Source: Streptomyces formicae
GTDB taxonomy: Bacteria; Actinomycetota; Actinomycetes; Streptomycetales; Streptomycetaceae
Assembly (NCBI RefSeq): GCF_002556545.1
Contig: NZ_CP022685.1
Span: 62,001-126,000 of the forward strand
DNA: 64,000 bases
Direction: 5' to 3'
The position numbers were made by a program, and so were the translations under genes. Below, piece after piece: positions 15,422 through 23,282 of the stretch. The notes under the pieces were generated by a model. That model was not told where the DNA came from and searched no databases. It worked only from the letters and a program-made list of their open reading frames with translations. Position 1 is the stretch's first letter; every line of letters begins with the position of its first letter.

Positions 15422-16333
15422 ATGGCGACAGCAACCGACACCGTCAGCGGCGCCGTCGAGGCGCGTGAGGGCCTCGGCCGCGGGCGGCTCTATCTGCGAC
15501 GCTTCCTGCGCAACCGGCTCGCCGTGGCCGGTGTCCTGATCTTCGCGCTGCTCGTGCTGTTCAGCGTCTTCGGCGGCCTGTTCACGCCCTACACCCACAC
15601 CGACGCCGACTTCGCCGCGCTCACCCAACCCCCGAGCGACGTGCACTGGTTCGGCACCAACCAGGGCGGCAACGACGTCTACGCCAGCGCGGTGCACGGG
15701 CTCCAGCGCTCGCTGGTGATCGCCGTGAGCGTGTCCGTCCTGACGATCGTCGTCGCCGCGGTCATCGGAGCCAGCGCCGCGTACTTCCGCGGCCGGGTGG
15801 AGAAGCTGACGCTGGCCGTCATCCACTTCCTGCTGATCGTGCCCTCGTTCCTCATTCTCGCCCTGGTCTCCCACCGTCTTGCCGGTGACTGGCGCGTCCT
15901 CATCATCGTCCTGACCCTGTTCGGCTGGATGTCCACCGCCCGCGTCGTCTGGTCCGTCTCGACCTCGCTGCGCGAACGGGACTACGTGACGGCGGCGGAG
16001 TTCATGGGCGTGCGTCCGCTGCGCATCATCCTGCGCCACATCATCCCCAACCTCGGCTCCCTGCTCATCGTCAACCTGACGCTCGGCGTCGTGGCGACCG
16101 TACTCAGCGAGACCGCGCTGTCGTTCCTCGGATTCGGCGTCCAGACCCCGGACGTCTCCCTCGGCACGATGCTCGCCGACGGGGCGACCACCGTCACCAG
16201 CGCACCCTGGCTCTTCGCCTTTCCCGCGGGCCTCGTCGTCCTGCTCACCGTGTCGATGACCTTCATCGGCGACGGCCTGCGCGACGCCCTCGACCCCACC
16301 TCAGTGACCGGCGCGGCGGGAGGCCGACGATGA
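15422..16333 (+). CDS. Peptide/nickel-type ABC importer permease (DppC/OppC)
   Basis: A 303-residue permease with the OppC N-terminal domain (RRFLRNRLAVAGVLIFALLVLF) and the BPD_transp_1 core. The EAA motif is ATAEFMGV-type: YVTAAEFMGVRPLRIILRHI (cytoplasmic docking loop), then LSETALSFLGFGVQ and PDVSLGTMLADG, both standard for DppC. It starts 1 bp after the DppB-like stop and its own stop overlaps the ATPase start (ATGA), so expression is coupled. Confidence 0.92.
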   Translation: MATATDTVSGAVEAREGLGRGRLYLRRFLRNRLAVAGVLIFALLVLFSVFGGLFTPYTHTDADFAALTQPPSDVHWFGTNQGGNDVYASAVHGLQRSLVIAVSVSVLTIVVAAVIGASAAYFRGRVEKLTLAVIHFLLIVPSFLILALVSHRLAGDWRVLIIVLTLFGWMSTARVVWSVSTSLRERDYVTAAEFMGVRPLRIILRHIIPNLGSLLIVNLTLGVVATVLSETALSFLGFGVQTPDVSLGTMLADGATTVTSAPWLFAFPAGLVVLLTVSMTFIGDGLRDALDPTSVTGAAGGRR

Positions 16334-18444
16334 CGACCACCACTCCCCTGCGCGACGACCGGGTCTCCCCCACCGGCGCCACCCCCGTGCTCTCCGTACG
16401 GGACCTGCGGATCTCCTTCCCCTCCGAGGCCGGGCCCGTCGAAGCGGTGCGCGGCGTCAGCTTCGACCTGCTGCCGGGCCGCACCCTCGGCATCGTCGGC
16501 GAGTCGGGATCGGGCAAGTCGGCCACCGCGATGGGCATCATGGGCCTGCTGCCGCCCACCGCCGACCTGCACGGCCAGGTCCTGCTCGGCGGCCAGGACC
16601 TGATCGGCCTCGACGACCGGTCACTGTCGCGCGTGCGGGGCAACTCCATCGGCATGGTCTTCCAAGACCCTCTGTCCGCGCTCACTCCCATCTTCTCCGT
16701 GGGCAGGCTGCTCGCCGACGCGCTGCGGGTCCACCAGGACCTGTCCAAGAAGGCGGCCTGGGAGCAGGCCGTCGAACTGCTCGATCTCGTCGGCATCCCC
16801 GACGCGCGGGGCCGGGCCTCGGCCTTCCCGCACGAGTTCTCCGGCGGCATGCGCCAGCGCGTGGTCATCGCCCTGGCGATCGCCAACCGGCCGAGCGTCC
16901 TGGTGGCCGACGAGCCCACCACCGCACTCGACGTCACCGTGCAGGCGCAGATCCTGGACGTGCTGCGCCTCGCGCAGCGGGAGACCGGCGCCGGGCTCGT
17001 CCTGATCACCCACGACCTGGGTGTCGTGGCGGGTCACGCGGACGACGTCGCCGTCATGTACGCGGGCCGCTTCGTGGAGAAGACGGACGTGCACACGCTG
17101 TTCCGTCGGCCGACGATGCCGTACACGGCGCGGCTCCTCGCCGCGGTGCCGACCGTGGACGGCGGGGTCCGCCGCCCCCTCGTACCGATCGGTGGCGAGC
17201 CGCCGGCGCTGTCGCACCTCCCGGGCGGCTGCCCCTTCGCGAGCCGGTGCGCCGTCGCACTCGACGCGTGCGGCTCCGACGAACCGGAGCTGCGGCAGGT
17301 CACGGGCCACGGAGACGTCGCCTGCCTGCGCGCGGACGAGATAGCCGACGGCAGGCTGGATCCCACCGGGGGCGTCACGGCCGACGAGAGGGAGGCCGGG
17401 ACGGGCCCGGCGAGCGGCGAGGTGGTGCTGCGGGTGGAGGACCTCGTCAAGACCTTCCCCGTGACCAAGGGCGCGTTCATCAAGCGCCGCGTCGGCACGC
17501 TGCACGCGGTCAACCAGGTCAGTTTCGAGCTGCGCGGCGGAGAGACGCTGGGTCTGGTCGGCGAGTCGGGCAGCGGCAAGACGACGACGCTGATGGGGAT
17601 CCTGCGGCTCAGGCGTCCCGAGGGCGGCCGGATCGAGGTCGCGGGGCAGGAGGTCGGGGCTGCCACGGGCAAGGGTGCTGGTTCGGGCGTCGGCACCGGT
17701 GCCAGGAACGCGCGCACCCTGCGGCACGACGTGCAGATCGTCATGCAGGACCCCCTGGGGGCCCTGGACCCCCGTCTGCCCGTCTACCAACTGCTCGCCG
17801 AACCCCTGCGGGCCGTCGGCCGCGACCGCGAGGCGATCCGCTCCCGCGTCCACGAACTGCTGACGCTCGTCGGTCTCGACGCCTCGATGAGCGACCGCTT
17901 CCCCTCCGCGCTCTCGGGAGGGCAGCGCCAACGCATCGGCATCGCCCGTGCGTTGGCCACCGATCCGAAGCTGCTCGCCCTCGACGAGCCGCTCTCCGCC
18001 CTGGACGTGTCGGTGCAGGCCGGGGTGATCAACCTCCTCGGCCGGCTCAAGCGCGAGCTGGGGCTCGCCTACCTCATGGTCGCCCACGATCTCGCCGTGG
18101 TGCGCTACATCTGCGACCGCATCGCGGTGATGTACCTGGGTCACATCGTCGAGACCGGCGACACGGAGACGCTCTTCTCCGACCCGAAGCACCCCTACAC
18201 CCGGGCGCTCCTCTCGGCGATCCCGATCCCCGACCCGGAACGCGAACGCACCCGCGAACGGATCGTCCTGGAGGGCGAGCAGCCGGGCGCCACGAACCTG
18301 CCGCGCGGCTGCGTGTTCATCGACCGCTGCCCGTTGTACCGCCTCGCGGACGACGACGTACGCGAGCGCTGCCGCACGGAGCGCCCCGCGCCCAGGACGG
18401 TGCCGGGGCAGCCGGGCCACGCGTACGCCTGCCACGCCGAGTGA
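16330..18444 (+). CDS. Dual ABC ATPase of the peptide importer (DppD-DppF fusion)
   Basis: A 704-residue protein carrying both ATPases that are separate proteins in many bacteria. First half: Walker A GESGSGKSATA, signature FSGGMRQRVVIALA, Walker B VLVADEPTTALDV and the oligopeptide C-terminal Cys cluster CPFASRCAVALDAC. Second half: Walker A GESGSGKTTTLMG, signature LSGGQRQRIGIARAL, Walker B LLALDEPLSALDV and a second Cys cluster CVFIDRCPLY; these clusters bind an Fe-S centre in characterised DppD/DppF. All catalytic motifs are intact in both halves. The start overlaps the DppC-like stop by 4 bp. A short hairpin precedes the binding-protein gene. Confidence 0.93.
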   Translation: MTTTTPLRDDRVSPTGATPVLSVRDLRISFPSEAGPVEAVRGVSFDLLPGRTLGIVGESGSGKSATAMGIMGLLPPTADLHGQVLLGGQDLIGLDDRSLSRVRGNSIGMVFQDPLSALTPIFSVGRLLADALRVHQDLSKKAAWEQAVELLDLVGIPDARGRASAFPHEFSGGMRQRVVIALAIANRPSVLVADEPTTALDVTVQAQILDVLRLAQRETGAGLVLITHDLGVVAGHADDVAVMYAGRFVEKTDVHTLFRRPTMPYTARLLAAVPTVDGGVRRPLVPIGGEPPALSHLPGGCPFASRCAVALDACGSDEPELRQVTGHGDVACLRADEIADGRLDPTGGVTADEREAGTGPASGEVVLRVEDLVKTFPVTKGAFIKRRVGTLHAVNQVSFELRGGETLGLVGESGSGKTTTLMGILRLRRPEGGRIEVAGQEVGAATGKGAGSGVGTGARNARTLRHDVQIVMQDPLGALDPRLPVYQLLAEPLRAVGRDREAIRSRVHELLTLVGLDASMSDRFPSALSGGQRQRIGIARALATDPKLLALDEPLSALDVSVQAGVINLLGRLKRELGLAYLMVAHDLAVVRYICDRIAVMYLGHIVETGDTETLFSDPKHPYTRALLSAIPIPDPERERTRERIVLEGEQPGATNLPRGCVFIDRCPLYRLADDDVRERCRTERPAPRTVPGQPGHAYACHAE

Positions 18445-18455
18445 CGGGGCCCCTC

Positions 18456-18470
18456 CGCCGCTGAGCGGCG
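18456..18470 (+). terminator. Short intra-operon hairpin before the binding protein
   Basis: CGCCGC-TGA-GCGGCG hairpin 12 bp after the ATPase stop. Too short for a firm terminator; it may protect or separate the transcript of the highly expressed binding-protein gene. Confidence 0.35.
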
Positions 18471-18531
18471 CCACCTACCCACGACCACAGTGCAGTTCAC
18501 CTTTCCCTCTTCAACACAAGGACGCTTTCCC

Positions 18532-20214
18532 ATGCGCGCAAGACTGGCCCTGCCCGTCGCCCTCATCGCAGCCATCTCCGTCTCCGCCACCGCGTGCCAG
18601 TCCTCATCCGGTGACGGCGCCGCGGGCTCGGGCGGCAAAGGCACCCCGTCCGCCGCGTCGGGAGCCGCCGACTACAACCCGACGCCGTACGAGAAGATCA
18701 AGGACGGCGGGACCTACACGACGGTCGGGACGTTCGACGAGCAGGGCAACCCCTTCAACGTCAACGGCACCCTCACGGCGACCCGGGTATGGGCCTGGTA
18801 CAACGCGAACCCGATCACGTTCTCGCCGACCGGTGAAGTGCAGTACAACCCGGACTACCTCAGCGATGTGAAGGTGTCCGTCAAGGGCGGCAGCCAGAAG
18901 GTCGTCCTGACGCTCAACAAGAAGGCCGTGTTCAACGACGGAACGCCCATCGACTGGACCGCGATCAAGGCCACGTGGAAGGCCAACAACGGTTCCGACA
19001 AGGACTTCGCGGCCTCCACGACGGACGGCTACGACCAGATCACCGACGTCACGCGGGGCAAGGACGACAAGCAGGCGGTCATCACCTTCAAGGGCGTCTA
19101 CCCCTCCTGGCCGAGCCTGTTCTTCACGTTCCTGCACCCGAAGGCGGCGACGGTCGACAACTTCAACAAGGCGTACGTCAAGAAGGCGCACCCCGAGTGG
19201 GGCGCGGGCCCCTACACGGTCGGCAAGTGGGACACCCACTCGGGCAACATCACCTTCGTACGCAACCCGAAGTGGTGGGGCAAGAAGGGCAAGCTCGACA
19301 AGCGCGTCTACGTGAACCTGGAGTCGACCGCGGCGGTCAACGCGTTCAAGAACGGTCAGCTCGACTATGTCTCCGCGGTCGACGCCGAGAGCCTCAAGCA
19401 GCTCAAGGGGCTCGAGGGCACCGAGATCCGGAGCGGCGGCAGCCCGTTCGAGTACTCGCTGAACTTCAACACCAAGTCGTCGGTCCTCGGCGACAAGGCG
19501 GTGCGCAAGGCGATCCAGGAGAGCATCGACCGTACCCAGATCGCGAAGATCCAGTTCCAGGGTCTGGACTACAAGGAGCCGCTGCCCGGCTCCGCGGTGC
19601 TCTACAGCTTCCAGAAGGGGTACGCGGACAACGTCTCGGCCGTCCTGAAGTACGGGCCGGAGCAGGCCAAGAAGGACCTCGACGCGGCGGGCTGGAAGCC
19701 CGGGGGCGACGGGGTCCGGGAGAAGGGCGGCAAGCGGCTCGAGGTCGGATACACGCTGCTTGGCGACGACGCGCTGGGCAAGGCCACCGCCGGCGCCCTG
19801 GCCGCGATGCTGAAGCCGGTCGGCGTGCGCCTCGTCATCAAGAAGGGCGACGACGCGGACTTCTCCAACATCATCAACGAGCGCAAGTTCGACCTGTTCC
19901 TCTCGGGCAACCGCTCGATGGATCCCTTCGGGGTCCGCTATCTGTGCGAGACGTACTGCTCGGACCGTGAGTCCAACATCACGGGGGCCGGGTCCCCCGC
20001 GCTGGACAAGAAGATCCGTGCCACGACGGAGATCGCCGACCTGGGCCAGCAGACGGTGGCGGTGAACAGGGTCGAGAAGGAGGCCCTTCAGGAGTACGCC
20101 AAGCTCCCGCTGTTCAGCGGCCCCTCGACGTACAGCGTCAAGAAGGGACTGGCGAACGTGGGTGCGACCATCTTCTACAACCCCCTGCCGGAGACGGTGG
20201 GCTGGGAGAAGTAG
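18532..20214 (+). CDS. Family 5 extracellular solute-binding lipoprotein (peptide type)
   Basis: A 560-residue lipoprotein that captures the solute outside the cell for the adjacent permeases. The signal peptide (MRARLALPVALIAAIS) ends in lipobox SATAC with the lipidated Cys at residue 23. The SBP_bac_5 fold is recognisable: VVLTLNKKAVFNDGTPIDWTAI-type entry block, AGPYTVGKWD, ITFVRNPKWWG and the C-terminal YAKLPLFSGPSTYSV. ATG 18532 is preceded by AAGGACG; the upstream in-frame sequence is leader. Many such Streptomyces proteins import oligopeptides, sometimes siderophores; no ligand can be assigned here. Confidence 0.92.
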   Translation: MRARLALPVALIAAISVSATACQSSSGDGAAGSGGKGTPSAASGAADYNPTPYEKIKDGGTYTTVGTFDEQGNPFNVNGTLTATRVWAWYNANPITFSPTGEVQYNPDYLSDVKVSVKGGSQKVVLTLNKKAVFNDGTPIDWTAIKATWKANNGSDKDFAASTTDGYDQITDVTRGKDDKQAVITFKGVYPSWPSLFFTFLHPKAATVDNFNKAYVKKAHPEWGAGPYTVGKWDTHSGNITFVRNPKWWGKKGKLDKRVYVNLESTAAVNAFKNGQLDYVSAVDAESLKQLKGLEGTEIRSGGSPFEYSLNFNTKSSVLGDKAVRKAIQESIDRTQIAKIQFQGLDYKEPLPGSAVLYSFQKGYADNVSAVLKYGPEQAKKDLDAAGWKPGGDGVREKGGKRLEVGYTLLGDDALGKATAGALAAMLKPVGVRLVIKKGDDADFSNIINERKFDLFLSGNRSMDPFGVRYLCETYCSDRESNITGAGSPALDKKIRATTEIADLGQQTVAVNRVEKEALQEYAKLPLFSGPSTYSVKKGLANVGATIFYNPLPETVGWEK

Positions 20215-20267
20215 GTCTTCGCGGTTCTCGAAGCAGGTCCTTCGCGGTTCTCCGGGGACGCCCGCCG

Positions 20268-21563
20268 TCAGACCGTGCTCAGCGGATGCGCCGCCGTCGC
20301 CGAGCGCGGGGGCCAGGCGGCGGGCGCGAGGATGCCGAGGACGTAGGCCCGCGCGACGAGGGCCGGGCGGGTCGGTGCGCCCAGGAGGCCGCGCAGGCGG
20401 CCCAGGTGGTAGTCGACCGTCTGCCGGGACAGCTTCAGCGACGTGGCGATGTCGCTGTTGCTGCTGCCCTCCGCCAGGAGGGTGAGGATGCGGATCTGCG
20501 CGGCGGTGAGGGCCGGGTGGGCCTGGTGGGCGAGGCTCTGGTGCGTGACGACGGCCCAGACCTGCCCGGCCCGGTCGGCGGAGTGGCCCACCGTCGTCAG
20601 GTGGAGTCGCGCGCGGCGTTGCAGCCCCCGCGTCCCGCCCAGCATCACGGAGGTCTCCACGCGTCTGGTGCGCCGGGCTATCAGCCCCCGCCAGCGGCGG
20701 TGCAGCCGCTCCAGGCCGGGGGCGGGCGCGAGCAGCGTGTGCGCCCGCCGCCCGACCAGGTCGGGCAGGCCGAGGTCGAACAGCTCGGCGGCCGCGGCGC
20801 TCGCCTCGATCACGCGGCCGCCGGCCGTGAGGAGCGCGCAGGGCAGCCCGGTGTGGTCGCGCAGGGCCCGTAGGCGCTCCTCGGCTTCCTGCCGCTGGAC
20901 CATGGCGCGCAGGTGGTCCGTGATGTCCACGTAGATTCCGGCGACGCAGGTCTGCGCGTTCTCCCTGACGGGGAAGCGGTGGCCGACGGCGTGGCCCGCG
21001 CTGCCGTCCGGGCGGCGGTAGTGCAGGGTGTGGCGCACCGGTGTGCCCCGGGTCAGGATCTCCTGGTCGAGGGTGCGGAACTGGACGGCCTCCTCGGGGG
21101 CGTCGAAGTCCTCGATGCACCGCCCCGTGAGTTCCTGCGCGGTGGTGCCGTAGAGGTGCGCGTAGGCGTGGTTGGCCCACAGGTACCGTCCGTGCCGGTC
21201 CCGGATGAACGCGGCCGCCGGGGCGAGGTCGACGAGGTCGGCGAAGGCCGCGTACCTGCGCGGGGCCTCGGGGTGGGTGTCGACCTCCACCGCCAGGCCG
21301 CGGGTGCGGCGGTGCGCGCGGGTCGCGTCCCGCGGGCAGCTCACGTCGAAGGTCCGGCCGTCGAACCGGGCCAGCCAGCGGCCGTCGCGCGGCGGGTGTC
21401 CCGGGTCCGCGAGTTCCTGGCGGACCCGGTCGAGGAAGCGCTGGGCCGTGCCGGTGTCGGCGAAGGCCCCGCCGCCCCGCTCCCGGACGTGCCACGGCTG
21501 GTCGAACTCCCACCAGAACACGGGAAGGTCCTCCAGCAGGGCCTTGAGGCTGGAATCGTCCAC
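20268..21563 (-). CDS. PAS-domain LuxR-type transcriptional regulator
   Basis: A 431-residue cytoplasmic regulator. A PAS domain spans about residues 105-225 (PAAAFIRDRHGRYLWANHAYAHLYG, then the PAC-like segment CVAGIYVDITDHL); a second, weaker PAS-like segment follows (GLPCALLTAGGRVIEASAAAAELF). The C-terminal LuxR helix-turn-helix is ALTAAQIRILTLLAEGSSNSDIATSLKLSRQTVDYHLGRLR in two blocks, near residues 345-390. PAS-LuxR proteins of Streptomyces often control natural-product clusters. GTG at 21563 follows GGAAGGAG. It is convergent with the peptide importer and divergent from the ATP-grasp operon, its most likely target. Confidence 0.9.
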   Translation of the reverse strand: MDDSSLKALLEDLPVFWWEFDQPWHVRERGGGAFADTGTAQRFLDRVRQELADPGHPPRDGRWLARFDGRTFDVSCPRDATRAHRRTRGLAVEVDTHPEAPRRYAAFADLVDLAPAAAFIRDRHGRYLWANHAYAHLYGTTAQELTGRCIEDFDAPEEAVQFRTLDQEILTRGTPVRHTLHYRRPDGSAGHAVGHRFPVRENAQTCVAGIYVDITDHLRAMVQRQEAEERLRALRDHTGLPCALLTAGGRVIEASAAAAELFDLGLPDLVGRRAHTLLAPAPGLERLHRRWRGLIARRTRRVETSVMLGGTRGLQRRARLHLTTVGHSADRAGQVWAVVTHQSLAHQAHPALTAAQIRILTLLAEGSSNSDIATSLKLSRQTVDYHLGRLRGLLGAPTRPALVARAYVLGILAPAAWPPRSATAAHPLSTV

Positions 21564-21908
21564 GGCCGTTTCTCCTTCCGTATACGTCTGGTTGACGCAC
21601 AGTCACCACGCGATGCGTATCCCGTCCGTCGCTCGCGCATGCTCGGTTCTCGGCCGAAGTGGCAGCGCAGAGCGGGAATTCGCCGACGGGCCGCCGGTCC
21701 TCGCGGCACGCGTCCGCGGCCGGACTCAGGCATTTGCCTGAACGCCGGGCCGCCGCCGCGGCGTCACCGGGGTCCCGCGCCTGTTCCCCTTGGAAGTGCG
21801 GGTGAACGCGCCCCGCCACGCATCCCCGGTGTCCCTCCGCGCTCGGCGCGCGACGCCGGTCCCCGTACGGCGATACGTACCAACTGGACGAAACGGAGAC
21901 GAACTTCA
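21564..21908. other. Divergent promoter region of PAS-LuxR and ATP-grasp operon
   Basis: 345 bp that should hold both promoters and regulator sites. I see no convincing gene and no strong dyad; the ribosome sites GGAAGGAG (for 21563, minus) and GGAG (for 21909, plus) mark the two ends. Confidence 0.5.
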
Positions 21909-23282
21909 GTGAGCAAGGTGCTGTTAGTGCATGCCAAGGGTGGTCCGCCGCTCGGTCACGTCCTGTCCCGGGCGGCCGCGAAGGCGCAGGTGCACCTCCT
22001 GGCGCTCAGCGCTCTTCCTCCCGCCGTGGCAGGTGACGCCCACAGACTGTGCGCCTCGGTGGTGACGCCCACCGACGCGGACCGTGGTGATCTGGTGTCC
22101 CTGATCGTCGCGCGGGCGAAGGCCGTCGGCGCGGACGCGGTGCTCACCTTCTCCGAGTACGCGGTCGTCGCCGTCGCCGAGGCGTGCGAGGCGCTCGGTC
22201 TGCCGGGTGCGGGCGGCGCCGCCGCGCTCGCCCGCGACAAGCGCCTGATGCGCCGCACCTGGCACGAACACGGCCTGCCCCAGCCCGAGTTCCGGCCCGT
22301 CGCCACCGAGGCCGACCTGCACGAGGCGGCCACCCGCCTGCCCTTCCCGCTCCTCCTCAAGGCGGCCTGGAGCGCGGGTTCCACCGCGCACCAGATCATC
22401 CGCTCCCCGCACGAGGTGAGCGGCGCATGGCGCCGGTCGCGCGAAGTGATGGCCGAATCGGCCCAGTTGGGCTATGCGGAGCTGCATGTGGCCGAGGCCG
22501 ACGCGGACTTCGTGGTCGAGCAGATCGTCACCGGCACCGCGGCGGAGTGGTTCGACGACCCGGGCTGGGGCGACTACGTCAGCGTCGAGGGCGTCGTGGC
22601 GCGGGGCGTGTTCCACCCGGTCTGTGTCAGCGGCCGGATGCCCACGGTCGAGCCGTTCACCGAGCGGGCGGGCATCACCCCCGCCCAGTTGTCCCCGGCC
22701 GCCCAGGACCGGATCGTGGCCCTCGCCCGGGATTCCGTCGACGCGCTCGGTCTGCGCGACTGCGGCATCCACACCGAGATCAAGCTCGGTGCGGACGGCC
22801 GCATGTGGCTGATCGAGACGGCCGCCCGGTTCGGCGGCGCGATGACGGTGCCGCAGATCGAGGAGGTCTTCGACCTCGACCTGATCGGCATGCTCGTCGA
22901 CCACCTCCTCGGCCGCCCGGTCGCCTGGCCCGAGCGCGCCCTCACCCCGGCGCAGGCGCGCGGGGCGGCGGGTTCCCTCGTCGTCCTCGCGGTCGACGGC
23001 GCGGGCGCGGCCTGGCAGGACCGCAGGGTCTGGGACTTCCCCGCGGTCGCGGACCGCGTGCCGTTGAGCCGGGGCAGCCGCCTCTCGGTCGTCGCGGAGA
23101 GCTCAGTCGCCGACGGCAGCACCGTCCCGGTCTACGACCCGGCCGCCGGGGCCAACACCATGGCGGCCCTCTGCCTGCTCTCCGCCGCGGACCCGCGCAC
23201 CGTGCTCCGTGATTTCGAGACCCTGGTCGACGCTCTGCCCCGGATCCTGCCCGCCGCACAGCTCGAGGAGGTTTCCCGATGA
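21909..23282 (+). CDS. ATP-grasp ligase
   Basis: A 457-residue cytoplasmic enzyme of the ATP-grasp superfamily, which joins a carboxylate to an amine or similar nucleophile through an acyl-phosphate. An N-terminal Rossmann-like lid is followed by the ATP lysine region PFPLLLKAAWSAGSTAHQI near residue 148, an EQIVTGTAAEWFDD linker block and the metal-binding end GRMWLIETAARFGGAMTVPQI near 302. ARD-type biotin carboxylase-like order. GTG 21909 follows GGAGA. The stop overlaps the next start (ATGA). Next to a dikinase and an exporter, peptide-bond or amide formation in a small secondary metabolite is a reasonable guess; substrates unknown. Confidence 0.87.
   Translation: MSKVLLVHAKGGPPLGHVLSRAAAKAQVHLLALSALPPAVAGDAHRLCASVVTPTDADRGDLVSLIVARAKAVGADAVLTFSEYAVVAVAEACEALGLPGAGGAAALARDKRLMRRTWHEHGLPQPEFRPVATEADLHEAATRLPFPLLLKAAWSAGSTAHQIIRSPHEVSGAWRRSREVMAESAQLGYAELHVAEADADFVVEQIVTGTAAEWFDDPGWGDYVSVEGVVARGVFHPVCVSGRMPTVEPFTERAGITPAQLSPAAQDRIVALARDSVDALGLRDCGIHTEIKLGADGRMWLIETAARFGGAMTVPQIEEVFDLDLIGMLVDHLLGRPVAWPERALTPAQARGAAGSLVVLAVDGAGAAWQDRRVWDFPAVADRVPLSRGSRLSVVAESSVADGSTVPVYDPAAGANTMAALCLLSAADPRTVLRDFETLVDALPRILPAAQLEEVSR

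Noticed and set aside
16621..18474. 617-codon open frame antisense to the dual ABC ATPase
   Set aside because: The plus strand encodes all Walker and signature motifs; the antisense frame has only repeated VAD/GDR-type composition.
18604..21819. Long antisense open frame over the binding protein and PAS-LuxR genes (over 1000 codons, minus strand)
   Set aside because: It is antisense to a clear lipoprotein gene and partly out of frame with the LuxR gene; composition is arginine/glycine-rich and no domain is readable. A high-GC shadow.
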